Shown here piece after piece: positions 34,681-46,858 of a stretch of 64,000 nt of DNA. Position 1 is the stretch's first letter. Each line of letters opens with the position of its first letter. The translations under genes were made by a program, and so were the position numbers. The DNA comes from Chionoecetes opilio (Eukaryota > Arthropoda > Malacostraca > Decapoda > Majidae): assembly GCA_016584305.1 (NCBI GenBank), contig JACEEZ010020909.1, positions 124,001-188,000 of the forward strand, in the 5' to 3' direction. Under the pieces are notes generated by a model that did not search any database, was not told where the DNA came from, and saw only the letters and a program-made list of their open reading frames with translations.

Positions 34681-34890
34681 GTAAGTAACACGTAGGCCAG
34701 TTTGTTCAAATTTCTTGATACCTTAATCATCAAATACTTAAATATCCATCTCGCAAGTAAATGATTGTAAATATTGTTTTAAAAATTTCATAATTCTCTA
34801 TAATTCCGGAATTCTTTCTTTCAACAACAAAAACCCTTATTCAATTGAAAATTATTTGGATTTCTGTCTTTTAGGTTATAGAATAGGCTA

Positions 34891-35633
34891 CAGTGGTACC
34901 TTGGCTTACGAGTTTAATTAGTTTATTGATCAAGCTCGTAACTCAATTTGCTCGTATATCAAATCAAATTTCTCCATTAATTGAAATACCATTAATCCGT
35001 TCCAGCCCCCAAAAAACCACCCCAATTTTTTTACTGTACCTATATGACTGGACTGCACTCACCCTCCGCCATTTGCATTCGCCAGTGTTTACACTCTGTG
35101 TATCAGCTGTTGGAAACAGCTGTGGGTGGAACTGCCGCTAAACATACTGCACTCACCCTCCGCCATTTGCATTCGCCAGTGTTTACACTCTGTATATCAG
35201 CTGTTGGAAACAGCTGTGGGTGGAACTGCCGCTAAACGTACTGCACTCACCCTCCGCCATTTGCATTCGCCAGTGTTTATACTCTGTGTATCAGCTGTTT
35301 GTGGGTGGAACTGCCGCTAAACGTACTGCACTCACCCTCCACCATTTGCATTCGCCTGTGAGAGCACAACACAACAGAGATGCTTCCACGGCAAGGTAAC
35401 CACGTGAAGTGAACGAGTGAGACGCGGGATGCTGGACGGATGTTGTGGCGTTCGCTGCACCAACTAGCGGCGGCGTATCTGAAGCTCGCTCGTAACATTA
35501 AAAAAAAAAAAAAAAAAAAAATCGCTCGTAACTCGGATTTTGGCTCGCAACTTAAAGCAAAAAATCGACCGAGCGACTGCTCGTAACTTGGAACACTCGT
35601 AAGTTGGGGCACTCGTAAGTCAAGGTACCAGTG
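34891..35633. mobile_element. T6 element
   Basis: CAGTGGTACCTTGGCTTACG at 34891 and complement TAAGTCAAGGTACCAGTG ending 35633, flanked by TA. CTCGTAA sub-repeats fill both ends. Lies in the 1.4 kb intron between exons 34471 and 36073, with a 94 bp tandem array inside. Confidence 0.9.
35053..35357. repeat. 94 bp tandem repeat, 3.3 units, inside T6
   Basis: Units start CTGCACTCACCCTCCGCCAT at 35053, 35147 and 35241, with a partial one at 35326. The third unit lacks 9 bp. The same sequence, single copy and diverged, is in T14 at 38478-38830. Confidence 0.92.
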
Positions 35634-36072
35634 TACTGCAATTTTTATTGATTTGATTAATTTGTATCTAGTTTCCCTCATAAGACTTATTTGAATGAGA
35701 TATAACATAGCGGTATATGTTTTACCTGATGTGCTTCATAAGACGGTTACCCTTCTGCTTTCTATGAAATTGAGATGGTTCACAGGATGCTACATGGTAT
35801 TCATATATTTCAAGGGCAAAATGCAGCAGCTTGGGTACACTAAAATAACTCTTGATAATAACATAAACACAACCTTTGATTCAGGTGATTCTCAGGTGTT
35901 GCTTACCTTTGGGTGTAGGTGTGACCATATAACTTACTGGTGCTGGTGTAACCTAAGTTATATTCACATGGGGATGTGGCTTGAATTTAATCTGGGGCAG
36001 TTCATGTAATTCTCATATTGGGAGTGTGGCTTATGGTGGTGCTCACTAACTTCTTCCATCTGTGTGTCTCAG

Positions 36073-36348
36073 GAGCTGGAGGAGCCTGATGAGGATGACA
36101 TTCACCGATTTGATAGCCTCATACCCACTATTGTCCGTCCCCCTCTCTCTTCCCTCTCACCACTGCTCATCTTTAAGCATCCTGCACCATTGCCCCTTTC
36201 TTTCGTGCCTTTTTCACTGTCATCTGGTGTGGACACAACAAGTAGCTCAGCACCTGCCTTATCAACATCTCCCCCATCACGGGTCACCATCTCTGGTAGC
36301 ACTGTGGATGGTGATGGCAACTTGGGGCATAGCAGCATCTGCAATAAG
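36073..36348 (+). CDS. ATP13A3-like: P5B-type ATPase, exon 6 (first LEEP exon, N-domain insert)
   Basis: 276 bp, 92 codons, phase 0-0. The acceptor has a pyrimidine-rich tract ending GTGTCTCAG; the donor is AAG/GTGATT. It starts ELEEPDEDDIHRFDSLIPTI followed by VRPP, matching the P5B segment W-x-LEE...(M/I)PT(V/I)VRPP that follows MFEA..W. After that comes a Ser/Pro-rich low-complexity tail of about 65 residues. That tail is longer than the equivalent in the second LEEP exon (55601) and is unlike the conserved core of the family. The exon fits directly after 34680 (W-ELEEP). It may be used instead of, or in addition to, the 55601 exon. Confidence 0.85.
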
Positions 36349-37663
36349 GTGATTTATTTGGATACCATTTAAACTTTCTTGCATCATCTGCTTTTTATAT
36401 AATTTGCTCTATGGTTTTGCTGTTTGTGTGTGCTTTTAATGATACCTTGGTTAATGCTTAATACATAACTCATTGATGTCAAGCATTATTATTATTTTTT
36501 TTTTTTTTCATTCTTATAAGGGGGCAGCTTTTGGGACATACTGTGCCTAAAATATCTACCACAAAATGCAGGCAACCAAAAACCACACACACTATGACAT
36601 CTCTGCATGCATTAACATAAATTCTGTCTTAGTCTTGTGTTTCCAGCACTTGCTTTAGTGTGAGATGTACCTTTTGCCTATATTTATTTATTTACAAACA
36701 GTTGTTTCTACAGTAAACCCTCTCTAATTTGAACTAATTGGAGGGAGACTTGGGTCGAATTAGCCGAAAGTCCGAATTATCCGATGGTTACCTTTAGCCC
36801 CTCCACACAATAAGAACTCACTAAAACATGCTAAAACAGCATAGATTCTAGTACTTGTACTCACTAAAACATGGGTGACAATAAAGTCTTGAAATGCAAT
36901 ACTACTGTACACTGAGCACTCAGGCATCACTGATAGTGTCTTCAGGCAAGGGCTGCATTAAGTAATGCAACGCAAACGGGTGCACATAGAGGCGCATGGT
37001 GACGTCAGCATTCAGTAAGCCTAGGGCAATCCCCCGCACACCAGCCTGGGAGGGGGGGGGGGGGGGGGATCGCCACTGAGTTGCCAGCTCACGCCACAAT
37101 TACGGTATGTAAACAAAGGGCAAAGAAAGACTCCTCTTCTTGCCTCTGAAATTTCATTTCTTGCTGCTATAACTTCTGCTGCATTAAATACAGGGTCATT
37201 AGCAAGTTATTCTGCAATAATAAGAATAGCCACAGAGATAAATTTCGGCAGCTGTTATCTCGGTAGCAATGTTTATTGTGACGCGATCAGTATCGTTCAG
37301 TAGGGAGAGTGGGAGGGGGGGGTGACCGCTACTGAACGCAACAGTGGTGTCACTCTGGGGATACTGTAAATTGCGGCATACAAGTCGGCCAGGCGTATAA
37401 GTCGACCTCAAGATTATTAGCTCTAGATTACGGGTTAGGCCTATACTTGCCGTATAAGTCGACCCCAAAAATACGGTAGGCTACTGGTAGGCCAAAGCTT
37501 AAATGAGGATAGGCTACGGTACGGTATACGGTAACCTGTCACAAAAACACATAACACCACACCACTTATATGAAGATATGAATCTTTACTATACTTGTTT
37601 TCTTGCCTCTTGTTTTCACTTGAAGAACACCATTGTCCCCTAATAGTACTGCTACATTATGTA

Positions 37664-38445
37664 CAGTCAAACCTCAATATAACCGACTAAAGGGGGGGAG
37701 GAGTGGTCCGTTAAAGCCGATTGTCCGTTATAGCGAGGGTATTTTCCCAAGGGTGGAAAAATATATGAAAAAACGGAAAAATTGTGAAATAAATGAGAAA
37801 TAATCACAAACACAACCAGACTGTGTAGCTATGTTGGGAGGTAAACAGTGACTGGCACTACATGCTGAATTTGGTCCGCTCCTACACGTGAAATAAATGA
37901 GAAATAATCACAAACACAACCAGACCGTGTAGCTAGTCAAGCTCAAGCTCTAGTGTAAGGTAAACAAATTACTATGAGCCAGATTCACCCGTGGCTTCCA
38001 AAGGTATTGCTTATTATCATGACTAATGCTCATTATTATATATATTATATGGCTGTGAAGTGCAGTTCTATACACGTGTCACTATTTAGATCAGTGTAGC
38101 ACTGCGTGTCACCTTAGATAAGGGTGATTTAGGGTGTTGAGGTGACAGGGAGACGTAGCAGCGGCCACGCCATAACACTAATAGTCACTATTTTAAACAA
38201 TACACACCTTCTACCACTAAATCACTAGCAACACAGGCTCCTTCCTTATATATCTTAATATGTGATACATCAAAACTCCTTAAAACCCAAGCATTCCAAA
38301 GTAAAATGAGAAAATAATACAATTATGTTGAGTTGACAATTCGAGCGGCGATAAGCGGTCTAATATGACAAAAAAAAAAAAAAAAAAAAAAAGTCACGCA
38401 AATGGAGTCCGTTACATCGAGGTGCATTATATCGAGGTTTGACTG
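37664..38445. mobile_element. T2 element, complete copy
   Basis: CAGTCAAACCTCAATATAAC at 37664 and complement ending ATCGAGGTTTGACTG at 38445, TA on both sides. A deletion derivative of the longer T2 at 25880. Confidence 0.92.
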
Positions 38446-38935
38446 TATACGTATTATAAAAAAAACACGGTAGTAAGACTGGACTGCACTTATCGGTGCC
38501 CTCTGCCATTTGCATATGCGAAAAAAAACAGCCAGCGGCGCCACCAACCCCACACGGCCAACTGTGAAACTATGGGTCCATTACACTGCAGACACTCAGC
38601 TGAATGACCCTTATACACTGAACAGACCAACAAGGCTTACTAAACCACCGGAGGCTTCATGCTCTTGGCGACATCCATTCAATACCCACACGTTATCCAC
38701 ATGCCAACCTGACAACACTGTGGGTGGAACTGCCGGAAAACGTCTTCACCAGTTGCGGCTTGGGTTCAGTGGCGTTCCGGTCAGTGTTTACAATCTGTGT
38801 ATCAGCTGTTGGAAACAGCCTATGGTTTTGTGTTGATATAAACTGAATTTTTATTATTATTTTATTATTTATATTTTAATCTGTGTGTTGAATATGTTAA
38901 ATAAGTTCACTGAACACAAGTTTTAGTTGGAAAGT

Positions 38936-39491
38936 TACTGTATTTTACGGCTAATAAGACGCAGTTTTACCCCTAAAGAATACCCTGAAAAATACTCGTG
39001 CATCTTCCAAGATGAATGTTATAGGAGGTTAGCTTAGGTATCTATTCAATTCAGCCTCTTATATGATGTAACCTCAGTACTTACCTGTTACAAGTATTTC
39101 GAATACCATAAGACATTCAAATCAACTAATCTGTCCTCACGCTGTGATGTTTATTTACTACTGTACTGGCGGGAGCCATTCCGCCTCAGCCGACTGGCGC
39201 CAACTATCGTCTGCTAGTATTGATGTATCATTTACCACCACGCTGTCACACGTATCACAAGCTCTTTTCAGTCCTGGAAATTATCACATACAAGCTAGAA
39301 GTTGTATGATGTGCCAAAAAACATGGGAACAGAGCAGAAAGATACTCCGGACCACCGCCTACCGAGAAAATCGGTAGATTTTACTACCACCTACCAGTAG
39401 AATTTTTTTTCTTTTTTTCCTTAGAAATTTCCTTCCAAAATCAGGGTGCGTCATCCAAGATGCAGCGTCTTATAAGCCATAAAATACGGTA
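38936..39491. mobile_element. T13 element (iii)
   Basis: TACTGTATTTTACGGCTAAT at 38936 and complement ending ATAAAATACGGTA at 39491. An uninterrupted 556 bp copy that shows where LINE A (in copy i) and T12 (in copy iv) inserted. Confidence 0.9.
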
Positions 39492-39954
39492 GTTATCACT
39501 TGGTGGTAAAGGTTCACATTTTATCGTAGCCGTATGAGTCGTCCGCTAGTTTTGGAGAGATTTTTTCAGGCTCAAAGAGTCGACTTGTACGCCGCCATTT
39601 ACGGTATGTAAGGTAAGGTCATCAGTGCTTGAGGTGCTTAATGTGTCAGAAGCGATGTGTAGGCTGGCTGACGAAGTGGATGGCACAGAGGAGGTGGAAG
39701 ATGCTGCAGAAAAATCCGACAATTCGAACAGTGTGTGGACAATTTGAACTTCAGTTCGGATTATGGGAAGTTGTTGAAAAAATTGAACTGGGCCTGAAAC
39801 AGATCGAATTATTAATTAATTTTTTTTAAATAACATGGGCGGTGCCTATGCACACATGTCCAGATTCCTGCCTTATAATCCGGGTTTATTTTTTATTTGT
39901 AAATATATGTCTGGAGCCCTGGAAGAGCCCGATTTATCCGATATCTGGAATAAG

Positions 39955-40160
39955 GAGTTCCAATTTTGAGAGAATGAATTACAAACAGAAGTACAGGCTC
40001 CCTCATATCGTATATTCCTACATATCGGTGATATCGGCAAAGAATATGCACCAGTTGAAAGAAAGAGTGGATAAATGTAGATACAGAGCGGGAACCACAT
40101 GAGTGTAGCTGTAACCCTGTAACCCTGTAAAGCACAACTAGGTAAATACACTTGTAATAC
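39955..40160 (+). repeat. LINE 3' end fragment, + strand
   Basis: Related to the LINE C 3' end: AAGTACAGGCTCCCTCATAT..., AACATGCACCAGTTGAAAGA-like coding end, then CAACTAGGTAAATACAC, the characteristic tail. Confidence 0.6.
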
Positions 40161-40355
40161 TTATTCGATAATCATACTTGATAATATAACTGAAGTTAGT
40201 TCAGTGTAAAGTGCAGATTTTATAGATTATATTAATTACAATTAATACTTAACTAGGTAAATAGGATAGAAAGATATAATTTCACTAGACCCTCTATTTA
40301 ATGGACTAAATGGGGAGTTGAAGTGTCCATTGCTAGAAAAGTCTGTTGCTTGGTA

Positions 40356-40897
40356 CAGTAAACCCTCACTATAACGAACCAATTGGGGGGAAGGGGGTGA
40401 CGTTATACCCGAAAGTTTGTTATATCCGAGGGATCAGAACTTTTCCCTTATAACAAACTTTGTTCGTTATATGAGGTAAAAGTTCGCTATTTCCTACCAT
40501 TTCCGTGTATAGTGAACTTTATTTGTTACATTAGAAGAAAGTTTGTATGCTTACGTACATGCAGCCATCACAAATACACGCATACAGGGAAATACAAACC
40601 ATACAGGTGAGGCACGGGAGGCAGGCAACATAGTGAGGCACAGGAGGACGTGAGAGTTGTTTACATTCGGGCCGACAAAGCTAGACTGATCGGTGCGCAG
40701 CCGCGCACCGCCAGGTCGGCTTTGTTTTCACTGCCACCGTCCAACCCGCGTGTACATGTTCGGCCGGCCCACCACCGAACCAAACCCTGCATTTTCTGAA
40801 TATATTAGGTAAATCCACGCATATTTCGGATTGGCAGAAAAAATTTGTTAAAGATGAAATTTGTTATATCGAGGTCCGTAAAAGCGAGGGTATACTG
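40356..40897. mobile_element. T5 element
   Basis: CAGTAAACCCTCACTATAAC at 40356 and complement GCGAGGGTATACTG ending 40897, TA on both sides. TTTGTTATA sub-repeats. Interior 40540-40780 is the inverse of part of T13 (ii). Confidence 0.9.
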
Positions 40898-40919
40898 TAT
40901 TCTTTTTTTGTTCTCCCTT

Positions 40920-41150
40920 CTTTCTTGCCTATAGAGCCTGTAGTCGAGTGGCCTAAGAACACTAACATGCTGTTTATTAACTACCTTCGAAGGCGAGTGC
41001 ATCGTAGGACACAAGGGACACAGCATGAGCCTCTAGTTTCAGGCACCCCTATAAAAATCCTGTGTGCGCCACCACGGGCGAGGAACAAACATCAGAGCAC
41101 TCATGTTAACCTCCAGGACCTACCATCCGAGCCCTGGAGGGGAAGAAGAA
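40920..41150 (+). repeat. SINE-like element, copy 5
   Basis: TCGAGTGGCCTAAG, GCATGAGCCTCTAGTTTCAG, CCCCTATAAAAATCCTGTGT, GCGCCACCACGGGCGAG, CCTCCAGGACCTACCAT: same body as 410-768. Confidence 0.7.
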
Positions 41151-41205
41151 AAAAATTTGCAAAGGACTTTTTGAATGATTTGGTCCGCTTGTCCGGTAGC
41201 AGATC

Positions 41206-41725
41206 AATCATCAATCATTGGGGGCATACGCCGGGGGGCGCGTCGCCTCGCCCACCCTATGACGCTGCTCCCGGGGATCACCACGCGTGAGTCCCCATGC
41301 AGGCTCCTTTCCCATACCAAGCAGCTCTTGACAAGAAACATCAACTTGGCCCAGCTACGAGCCTTGTCGGCGCCCCCTTGGCCTCCTCCACGCCGGATTG
41401 TCTCTTACAGACACAATCCGATGGGAAGGATCAGTTTCAGGGTAGCGTGCCACATGCCCATATAGCCGAAGCTGGCGCTGACAGACTATGCAGGTAATAG
41501 ACCTCGATTTATTCTCACGGTGCAATCGCTGATTTGACACGTAATCATCCTAGCGATACCCCATGATACCCCATAATTCTGCGAAGACACTTATTACCAA
41601 AAGCATCAATTCGTCTCTTCAAGTCACTATTTAGTGTCCATGTCTCACAACCATAGAGTAAGATAGGGATCACAAGCGACTTGAAGATCCAGATCTTCTT
41701 TGTCCTCCTGTACAGGTACAGTAAC

Positions 41726-41765
<40 letters not shown>

Positions 41766-42029
41766 GTGTTGCAGTAATTAAGTGCTCAAGTGATGTAAAA
41801 TTAAGTTTTACAGGTACAGCACTGTATACAATACAGTACAGTTATGATTATAAAGTGATTAAAGTGATACCAGTGTTAAAATGCGACTGAGTCCCCCTAA
41901 CATCTTCTACATGTTACAATAAGGCTCCCCTCTCCTTGGATTACATGCCTGCTGCTACCCGTTCATTGGTAAGTGTAGTTTTTATGCTTTTACAGTACTG
42001 TATTATTATTATTATTATCATAATTTTTT

Positions 42030-42112
<83 letters not shown>

Positions 42113-42446
42113 CCCATATCAGAAGACGACATTGCATAACTCGGCACATTGAATAACTCGGCAAGGGCCAGAGCCCCTATTGTGCCGAGTTATAAGGCTT
42201 TTACTGTACTGACAACGCCAAATACTCCTGCTGAGCGAGTCCATAACACCGAGGGCTATGCCAATCCGCCATAAGACTTCTTGACATGACCCGCCGTCAT
42301 TATGGACTGCGCTACCAAGGTATGTAAAACTTTCCAAGATTTCAATGTCCTTGCCGCACGCATGAACAGACTGTACTGTTGCATCTAGTAAGCCTCCAAA
42401 CACCTGAACCTTGGTCTTAAGCCAGGAGACCTCAAGTCCCAAAGGC
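41206..42446 (-). pseudogene. LINE B 3' end, - copy, interrupted by a DNA element
   Basis: - strand frames encode LEVSWLKTKVQVFGGLLDAT, then VQSVHACGKDIEILESFTYL, GSAVHNDGG (42442-42220), then after the insertion the region TKxxIFKSLVIPILLYGCE... to the TGATTGATGATTG tail at 41206. This extends the + copy (9894-10445) upstream: the KTKV...F.YLGS block is the RTE/CR1-type RT thumb. Interrupted at 41720-42205. Confidence 0.83.
41720..42205. mobile_element. Small DNA element inserted in LINE B, GTAC flanks
   Basis: Flanked by GTAC (41716-41719 and 42206-42209), and the LINE B + copy has one GTAC here (9940-9943). Ends AGTAACCCC... / ...AAGGCTTTTACT are only weakly inverted. Contains ACTCGGCA sub-repeats (42137-42190) and two long T runs (41729-41762, 42061-42108). 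Confidence 0.75.
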
Positions 42447-42454
42447 TTAACATA

Positions 42455-45400
42455 ATTTTGATGGGAGATTTTAACTGCAAAGAAGTTTGCTGGGAAGAAT
42501 GGTATACTGAAGGAGGAGAAAACTCATGGGGTGGTACATTGTTGGATTTGGTAATGAATAACATCATGACTCAGTGGATTAAAGAGAACACAAGATTCAA
42601 GGGTAGCGAAGAACCATCAAGACTAGACCTACTATTGACGAAAGAACTGGAAGTAATTAGTAAAGTAAATTATCAGTGCCCACTTGGAAAGAGCGACCAT
42701 GTACTTATTGAATTTGAAATAAATGATAGCAAAAAAGAGGGGAGAAGAGAAGAACACAAGAAAGGAAGATACAATTATGGAAAAGCAGACTTTGACGGAT
42801 TAAGAACATTCTTCGGAGAGACAGACTGGAGTAATTTCCATGCAGCAAAGAGTACCCAGAAAAAATGGGATGAGTTCATCCGAATTTACACCGAAGGAAT
42901 AAATAATTATGTTCCAAGGATCGTTATTGGAGAAAAGGAAAAAAATGAATGGTTTAACAGAAAATGTGAATTAACAAGACTATAAAGAGAAAAAACATGG
43001 AATAGTTGGAGGAAAAAAGGAGGTATCAACCTTTGGGAGGAGTACAAAACAACTAGGAATGAATATGTAAGAATCTGAAGAGAAGAAGAAAGTAACTATG
43101 AGAGGAATATAATAGAAAAATGTAAGAACGAACCGAAACTTTTCTATAGATATATTAATGGAAAAATGAAAAACAAAGAAGGAATAGATAAGCTGAAGGT
43201 AGAAGGCATAGTGTACGAAGATGCATTACAACAGGCTGAGGTGATGAATAAGTGCTTACAGACTGTATTTATGAGAGAAAGTGAATTTAAAACGAAAAAT
43301 ATAATAGCAAAAGAAAATATAATGGAAGACATAAAAGCAGACGTAATAGAAGTAAAAAGGCTAATGGAAAGTCAAGATGTGAGAAAAGCCCCCGGGTCCA
43401 GAGGGAGTGTCGAACTGGATTATGAAAGAGTGTAGTACCAACTACCAGGAATGTTACATTGTGTAATTGAGAGTTCACTCAAGGAGGGCAGAGTCCCGCT
43501 TGATTGGAAAAGAGCAAATATTGTGCCAATTCACAAAGGAGGAGACAAAGAAGAACCACTAAATTACAGGCCAGTAATCATTAACAAGTGTAGTGGCAAA
43601 AATGTGTGAAAAAATTGTGAAGGACAGATGGTTGAAATACTTGGAAGAGACAAACACACTCGCAGGTGGCCAGTTTGGATTTAGAGGAGGAATGTCATCT
43701 ACAACGAATTTATTAAGCTTTTACTCGAGAGGAGATCGATGTGACACAGGAAAGAGAGGGGTGGGTCGATTGCATATACTTGGACCTAAAGAAGGCATTT
43801 GACAAGGTACCTCATAAGAGACTGCTCTGGAAGCTAGAACATGTAGGAAGATTGAAGGGTGGTTTGCTGAAGTGGATGGAAGACTTTTTGAGCAACAGAG
43901 AGATGAGAACAGTAATAAAAGATCAGAAGTTAGAATGGTGCAGTGTGATAAGTGGAGTTCCTCAAGGATCCGTATTGGCCCCAGTGATGTTCTTGGTCTA
44001 TGTAAATGATATGACAGAGGGAGTGAACAGTTATATGAGTTTATTCGCTGATGATGCTAAATTACGAAGAAAAGTAGAAAGTAAAGAGGACTGTGAGGAT
44101 CTACAAAAAGATCTAGATAAAATCTTCAGATGGAGTCAACTATGGGAAATGGAGTTTAATGCTAAAAAGTGTAAAGTGATGGAAGTGGGCAGTAGTAAAA
44201 AGAGACAGAGAGGAAAGTATTCGATGGGAAATGAATGGATAATCAAAACAAAGGTCGAAAAAGATCTGAGAGTATGGATTACGGAAAAATTGTCACCTGA
44301 GAAGCATATAAACAAGATCACAGGAGATACATATCAATTGCTGAGGAATATAAGAATGGCATTCAAATATCTGGATGAAGAGATGATTAAGAAATTGATA
44401 ACATCTCTGATTCGATCAAGGTTGGAATATGTGGCAGTGATTTGGTCACCACATAAAAAGAAGGATACAGGGAGGTCCCGAAGATACGAGCAGTTAGGTT
44501 CCACCTGGCATACTCGTAAAGCAAAATCTCGTATAACTAAACACATAACTAATGGTAAAATATAGGTTTGGTTCCAGGACCCCATCAATTAAAAAGAAAA
44601 AGAAAAAAAAGACATGTTTTTCAAGCTAAAATAAACTATAGCAAACACAACAAACACACAGCGTCTATATTACCCACACTGTACTACCTATTCTGTAGAA
44701 AAAGCATTCTGAAAGAGAAAATAGCACACAAAATAACATAACTGCACATTAATTAAACATAAAACATGCATAACAAGCAAAAAAGACGTTGTAATGTAGG
44801 GGATGCCGCGTGATACAAGAGAAGGTAGTGTAGTGGTCCCAAGGTTGGGGCCGCACACCTGCTAATTACCCCTAAAGGTCAGGCCGCGCCATATGCTTAA
44901 TTACCCTTCAGGTCACGCCTTGCTAGGGGTGACCTGACTGCGGTCCCAAGGTTGGGGCTGCACACCTGCTAATTACCCCTTAATGTCAGGCCGCGCCATA
45001 TGCTTAATTACCCTTCAGGTCACGGCCTGCTAGGGGTGACCTCACTGGGGTCAACCAAATCCCCCTTTGTCCAGTCCAGGAGTGGTAGGGCGCACATTTT
45101 GAACTTGATAATTTTACTCACCCCAGTTTGAATGTCGTATCATTGGATTTTTGATCTCATATATTGAAAATAGACCCTAATTTACACATCTCGTACCATC
45201 GGATTCTCGTATACCGAATGCTCGTATAACGGGACCTCCCTGTATAAGGAAGATTGAGAGAATACAAAGAGCAGCCACAAAAATGGCTCCAATCCTGAGA
45301 GATTTGCCATATGAGGAAAGACTTTCAAGACTAAAACTCCCAACTCATGAGAAAAGAAGAGAAAGGGGAGATTTTATAGCAGTGTATAGAGCATCAATGG

Positions 45401-45660
45401 GTCTTGAAAAAATTGAAAGAGAATATCTGTTTGTGTGGGACGATAGAAGTGCAAGAGGTCATGAGAAGAAATTGAAAAGGACAACATGCAAGAGGGACAT
45501 AAAAAAGTACAGCTTCCCGTATAGAAGCATAGAAGCCTGGAACAACCTTGATGCAAAAGTGATTAATGCAAGAAGTATTCAGGACTTCAAATGCAAACTG
45601 GATAATAGTGGATTTGGAGATGGGACAGTACGAGCATAGCTCTTTTCCTGTATGTTACAA
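42455..45660 (+). pseudogene. CR1/Jockey-like LINE (LINE C), endonuclease to 3' end, interrupted by T1
   Basis: The APE endonuclease end is in frame 42458-42984: MGDFNCKEVCWEEW at 42461, SRLDLLLTKE, and the SDH catalytic His motif at 42692-42700. RT blocks follow across several frameshifts: KAPG at about 43385, KGGDKEEPLNYRPV (43539-43575), GGQFGFRGGMSSTTNLL (43663 onward), then an open frame 43741-44470 with LDLKKAFDKVPHKRLL, GVPQGSVLAPVMFLVYVNDM and FADD at 44044-44055. A T1 element sits after HKKKD; the frame resumes at 45244 and ends at 45639 (KKYSFPYRSIEAWNNLDAKV, GFGDGTVRA). The tail is AACTAGGTAAATACACACAC. Stops and frameshifts make it inactive. Confidence 0.9.
44472..45242. mobile_element. 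T1 element, copy inside LINE C
   Basis: CAGGGAGGTCCCGAAGATAC at 44472 and complement CGGGACCTCCCTG ending 45242, flanked by TA. Inverted relative to the 10476 copy. LINE coding on both sides joins without a frame change apart from the duplicated TA. Confidence 0.92.
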
Positions 45661-45699
45661 CTAGGTAAATACACACACACAACAACAACAACAAAAAGA

Positions 45700-45826
45700 A
45701 GTGTACGAAGCAGCGCGAAACTCGGGGAGAGAATGCGCGAAAGTCGGGATGGTAAGAATTTAGGACTCAGCGCGAAACTAGCGGATCGCGAAACTCGCAT
45801 AGCGTGAAACTCGGGAGGGTACTGTA
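45700..45826. repeat. T7 right-end fragment, copy 2
   Basis: Same sub-repeat series as 769-915, ending CTCGGGAGGGTACTGTA. Directly follows the LINE C tail (AACAACAACAAC). Confidence 0.6.
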
Positions 45827-45908
45827 ATTCTGGTTTCTTTGTTGTGTCCAAATGTTGTATTGGCGAGTGATCAGAGGCCATTGAGCCTTGGGCTCAGATC
45901 CAGCAACG

Positions 45909-46858
45909 GAAGAGGTATCTCTAGCTACCACCCGCTCTCCCACCACCTACATACTACCTGCCCTAACTACCGTATCCAGCAAGCCTCCCTCGGTAGGTAG
46001 TAAACGGGTAGAAAGGCCCTGACTGGCTTGGGCGATTAATGACGTCATCAAACTTGTCATCAGTCACCAGCCAATGACAAACTGTTTTTAAAACTTCTCA
46101 ACCAATCACGAGTCAACAAGATGTTTGACACGGCCTTTAAAGGTCGTGTCACACAGACACTTTTTCAGTTAGTGTTACTGGGTGGCCCCAGCAAGAATGT
46201 ATCCCCGTCACCAGCTACCCTGCCACCTCAACACCTTTAAATCACCCTTATTTAAGGTGACGCGCGGTGCTACACTGACCTAAATAATGACACGTGTATA
46301 TAACAGCTCACCATAATCATTTCGATGTATAATAACGAGTAATAAGACATAAAACCCTGCCCACCCTGCTGGCGAGCGGCCTGCCCCGCCCTGCGCCCTG
46401 CCTACCTCTCAGGACAACACGCTGTCATCCGCATCACCTGTGCCTTCCTGAAGAAGACAGGTCAGCTACCACGCCTGTTATAGCATCATAGGATATCACC
46501 AGGGATCATAGGGATCCTCAAGGGGTCCTCGCAGCTCTACAAACAACACCAAGAAGGGGGAGGATATATCCGCCATCATGATACTGTTGCCGGCTGCCGC
46601 TACGTAGACGTAGGACTGACAGTACTGTACACTACACCTGTACAGTACTGTATTGTGTATATTCATGGTGGATTTATTTATTTACATGATTTATCTTATG
46701 TGTATTGATATTTGCATGACTTCGAAGTGTTCTGTATTCATTTAGAATTATGTTTATAATTATTATATATATTTTTTATATAATCCCCACATTATTCAGA
46801 TCCTTGCATTACTCGAACCACTCCTTGGCCCAACTAGTCCGAATATGAGAGGTTTTAC
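45909..46858. mobile_element. T3 element, copy 2 (inverted, one end lost)
   Basis: The inverse of 16269-17200: CTACCACCCGCTCTCCCACC at 45920, the T2-shared block at 46210-46330, the LINE C-terminal piece at 46430-46460, and the terminus GAATATGAGAGGTTTTACT at 46858. Confidence 0.78.

Larger units (their letters stand above)
37362..39606. mobile_element. T14 element with nested T2 and T13
   Basis: TACTGTAAATTGCGGCATAC at 37362 and complement GTACGCCGCCATTTACGGTA ending 39606, with AAGTCGAC sub-repeats near both ends. Contains T2 (37664-38445) and T13 (38936-39491). The rest of its interior (38478-38830) is shared with T6. Confidence 0.8.
36711..39815. mobile_element. T4 element with nested T14, T2 and T13
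   Basis: Left end CAGTAAACCCTCTCTAATTT at 36711 after TA. Right part at 39720-39815 (CAATTTGAACTTCAGTTCGG, GAACTGGGCCTGAAACAG) matches 33130-33180 but lacks the last terminal bases. Between lie a poly-G run (37052-37068) and the T14 nest. Confidence 0.7.

Noticed and set aside
35053..35357. CRISPR-like array
   Set aside because: Contiguous 94 bp tandem units without spacers, within a transposon of an animal genome.
42001..42120. Biological meaning for very long poly-T and ATT runs
   Set aside because: Homopolymers of this length are prone to assembly and sequencing error; treated only as simple repeats.
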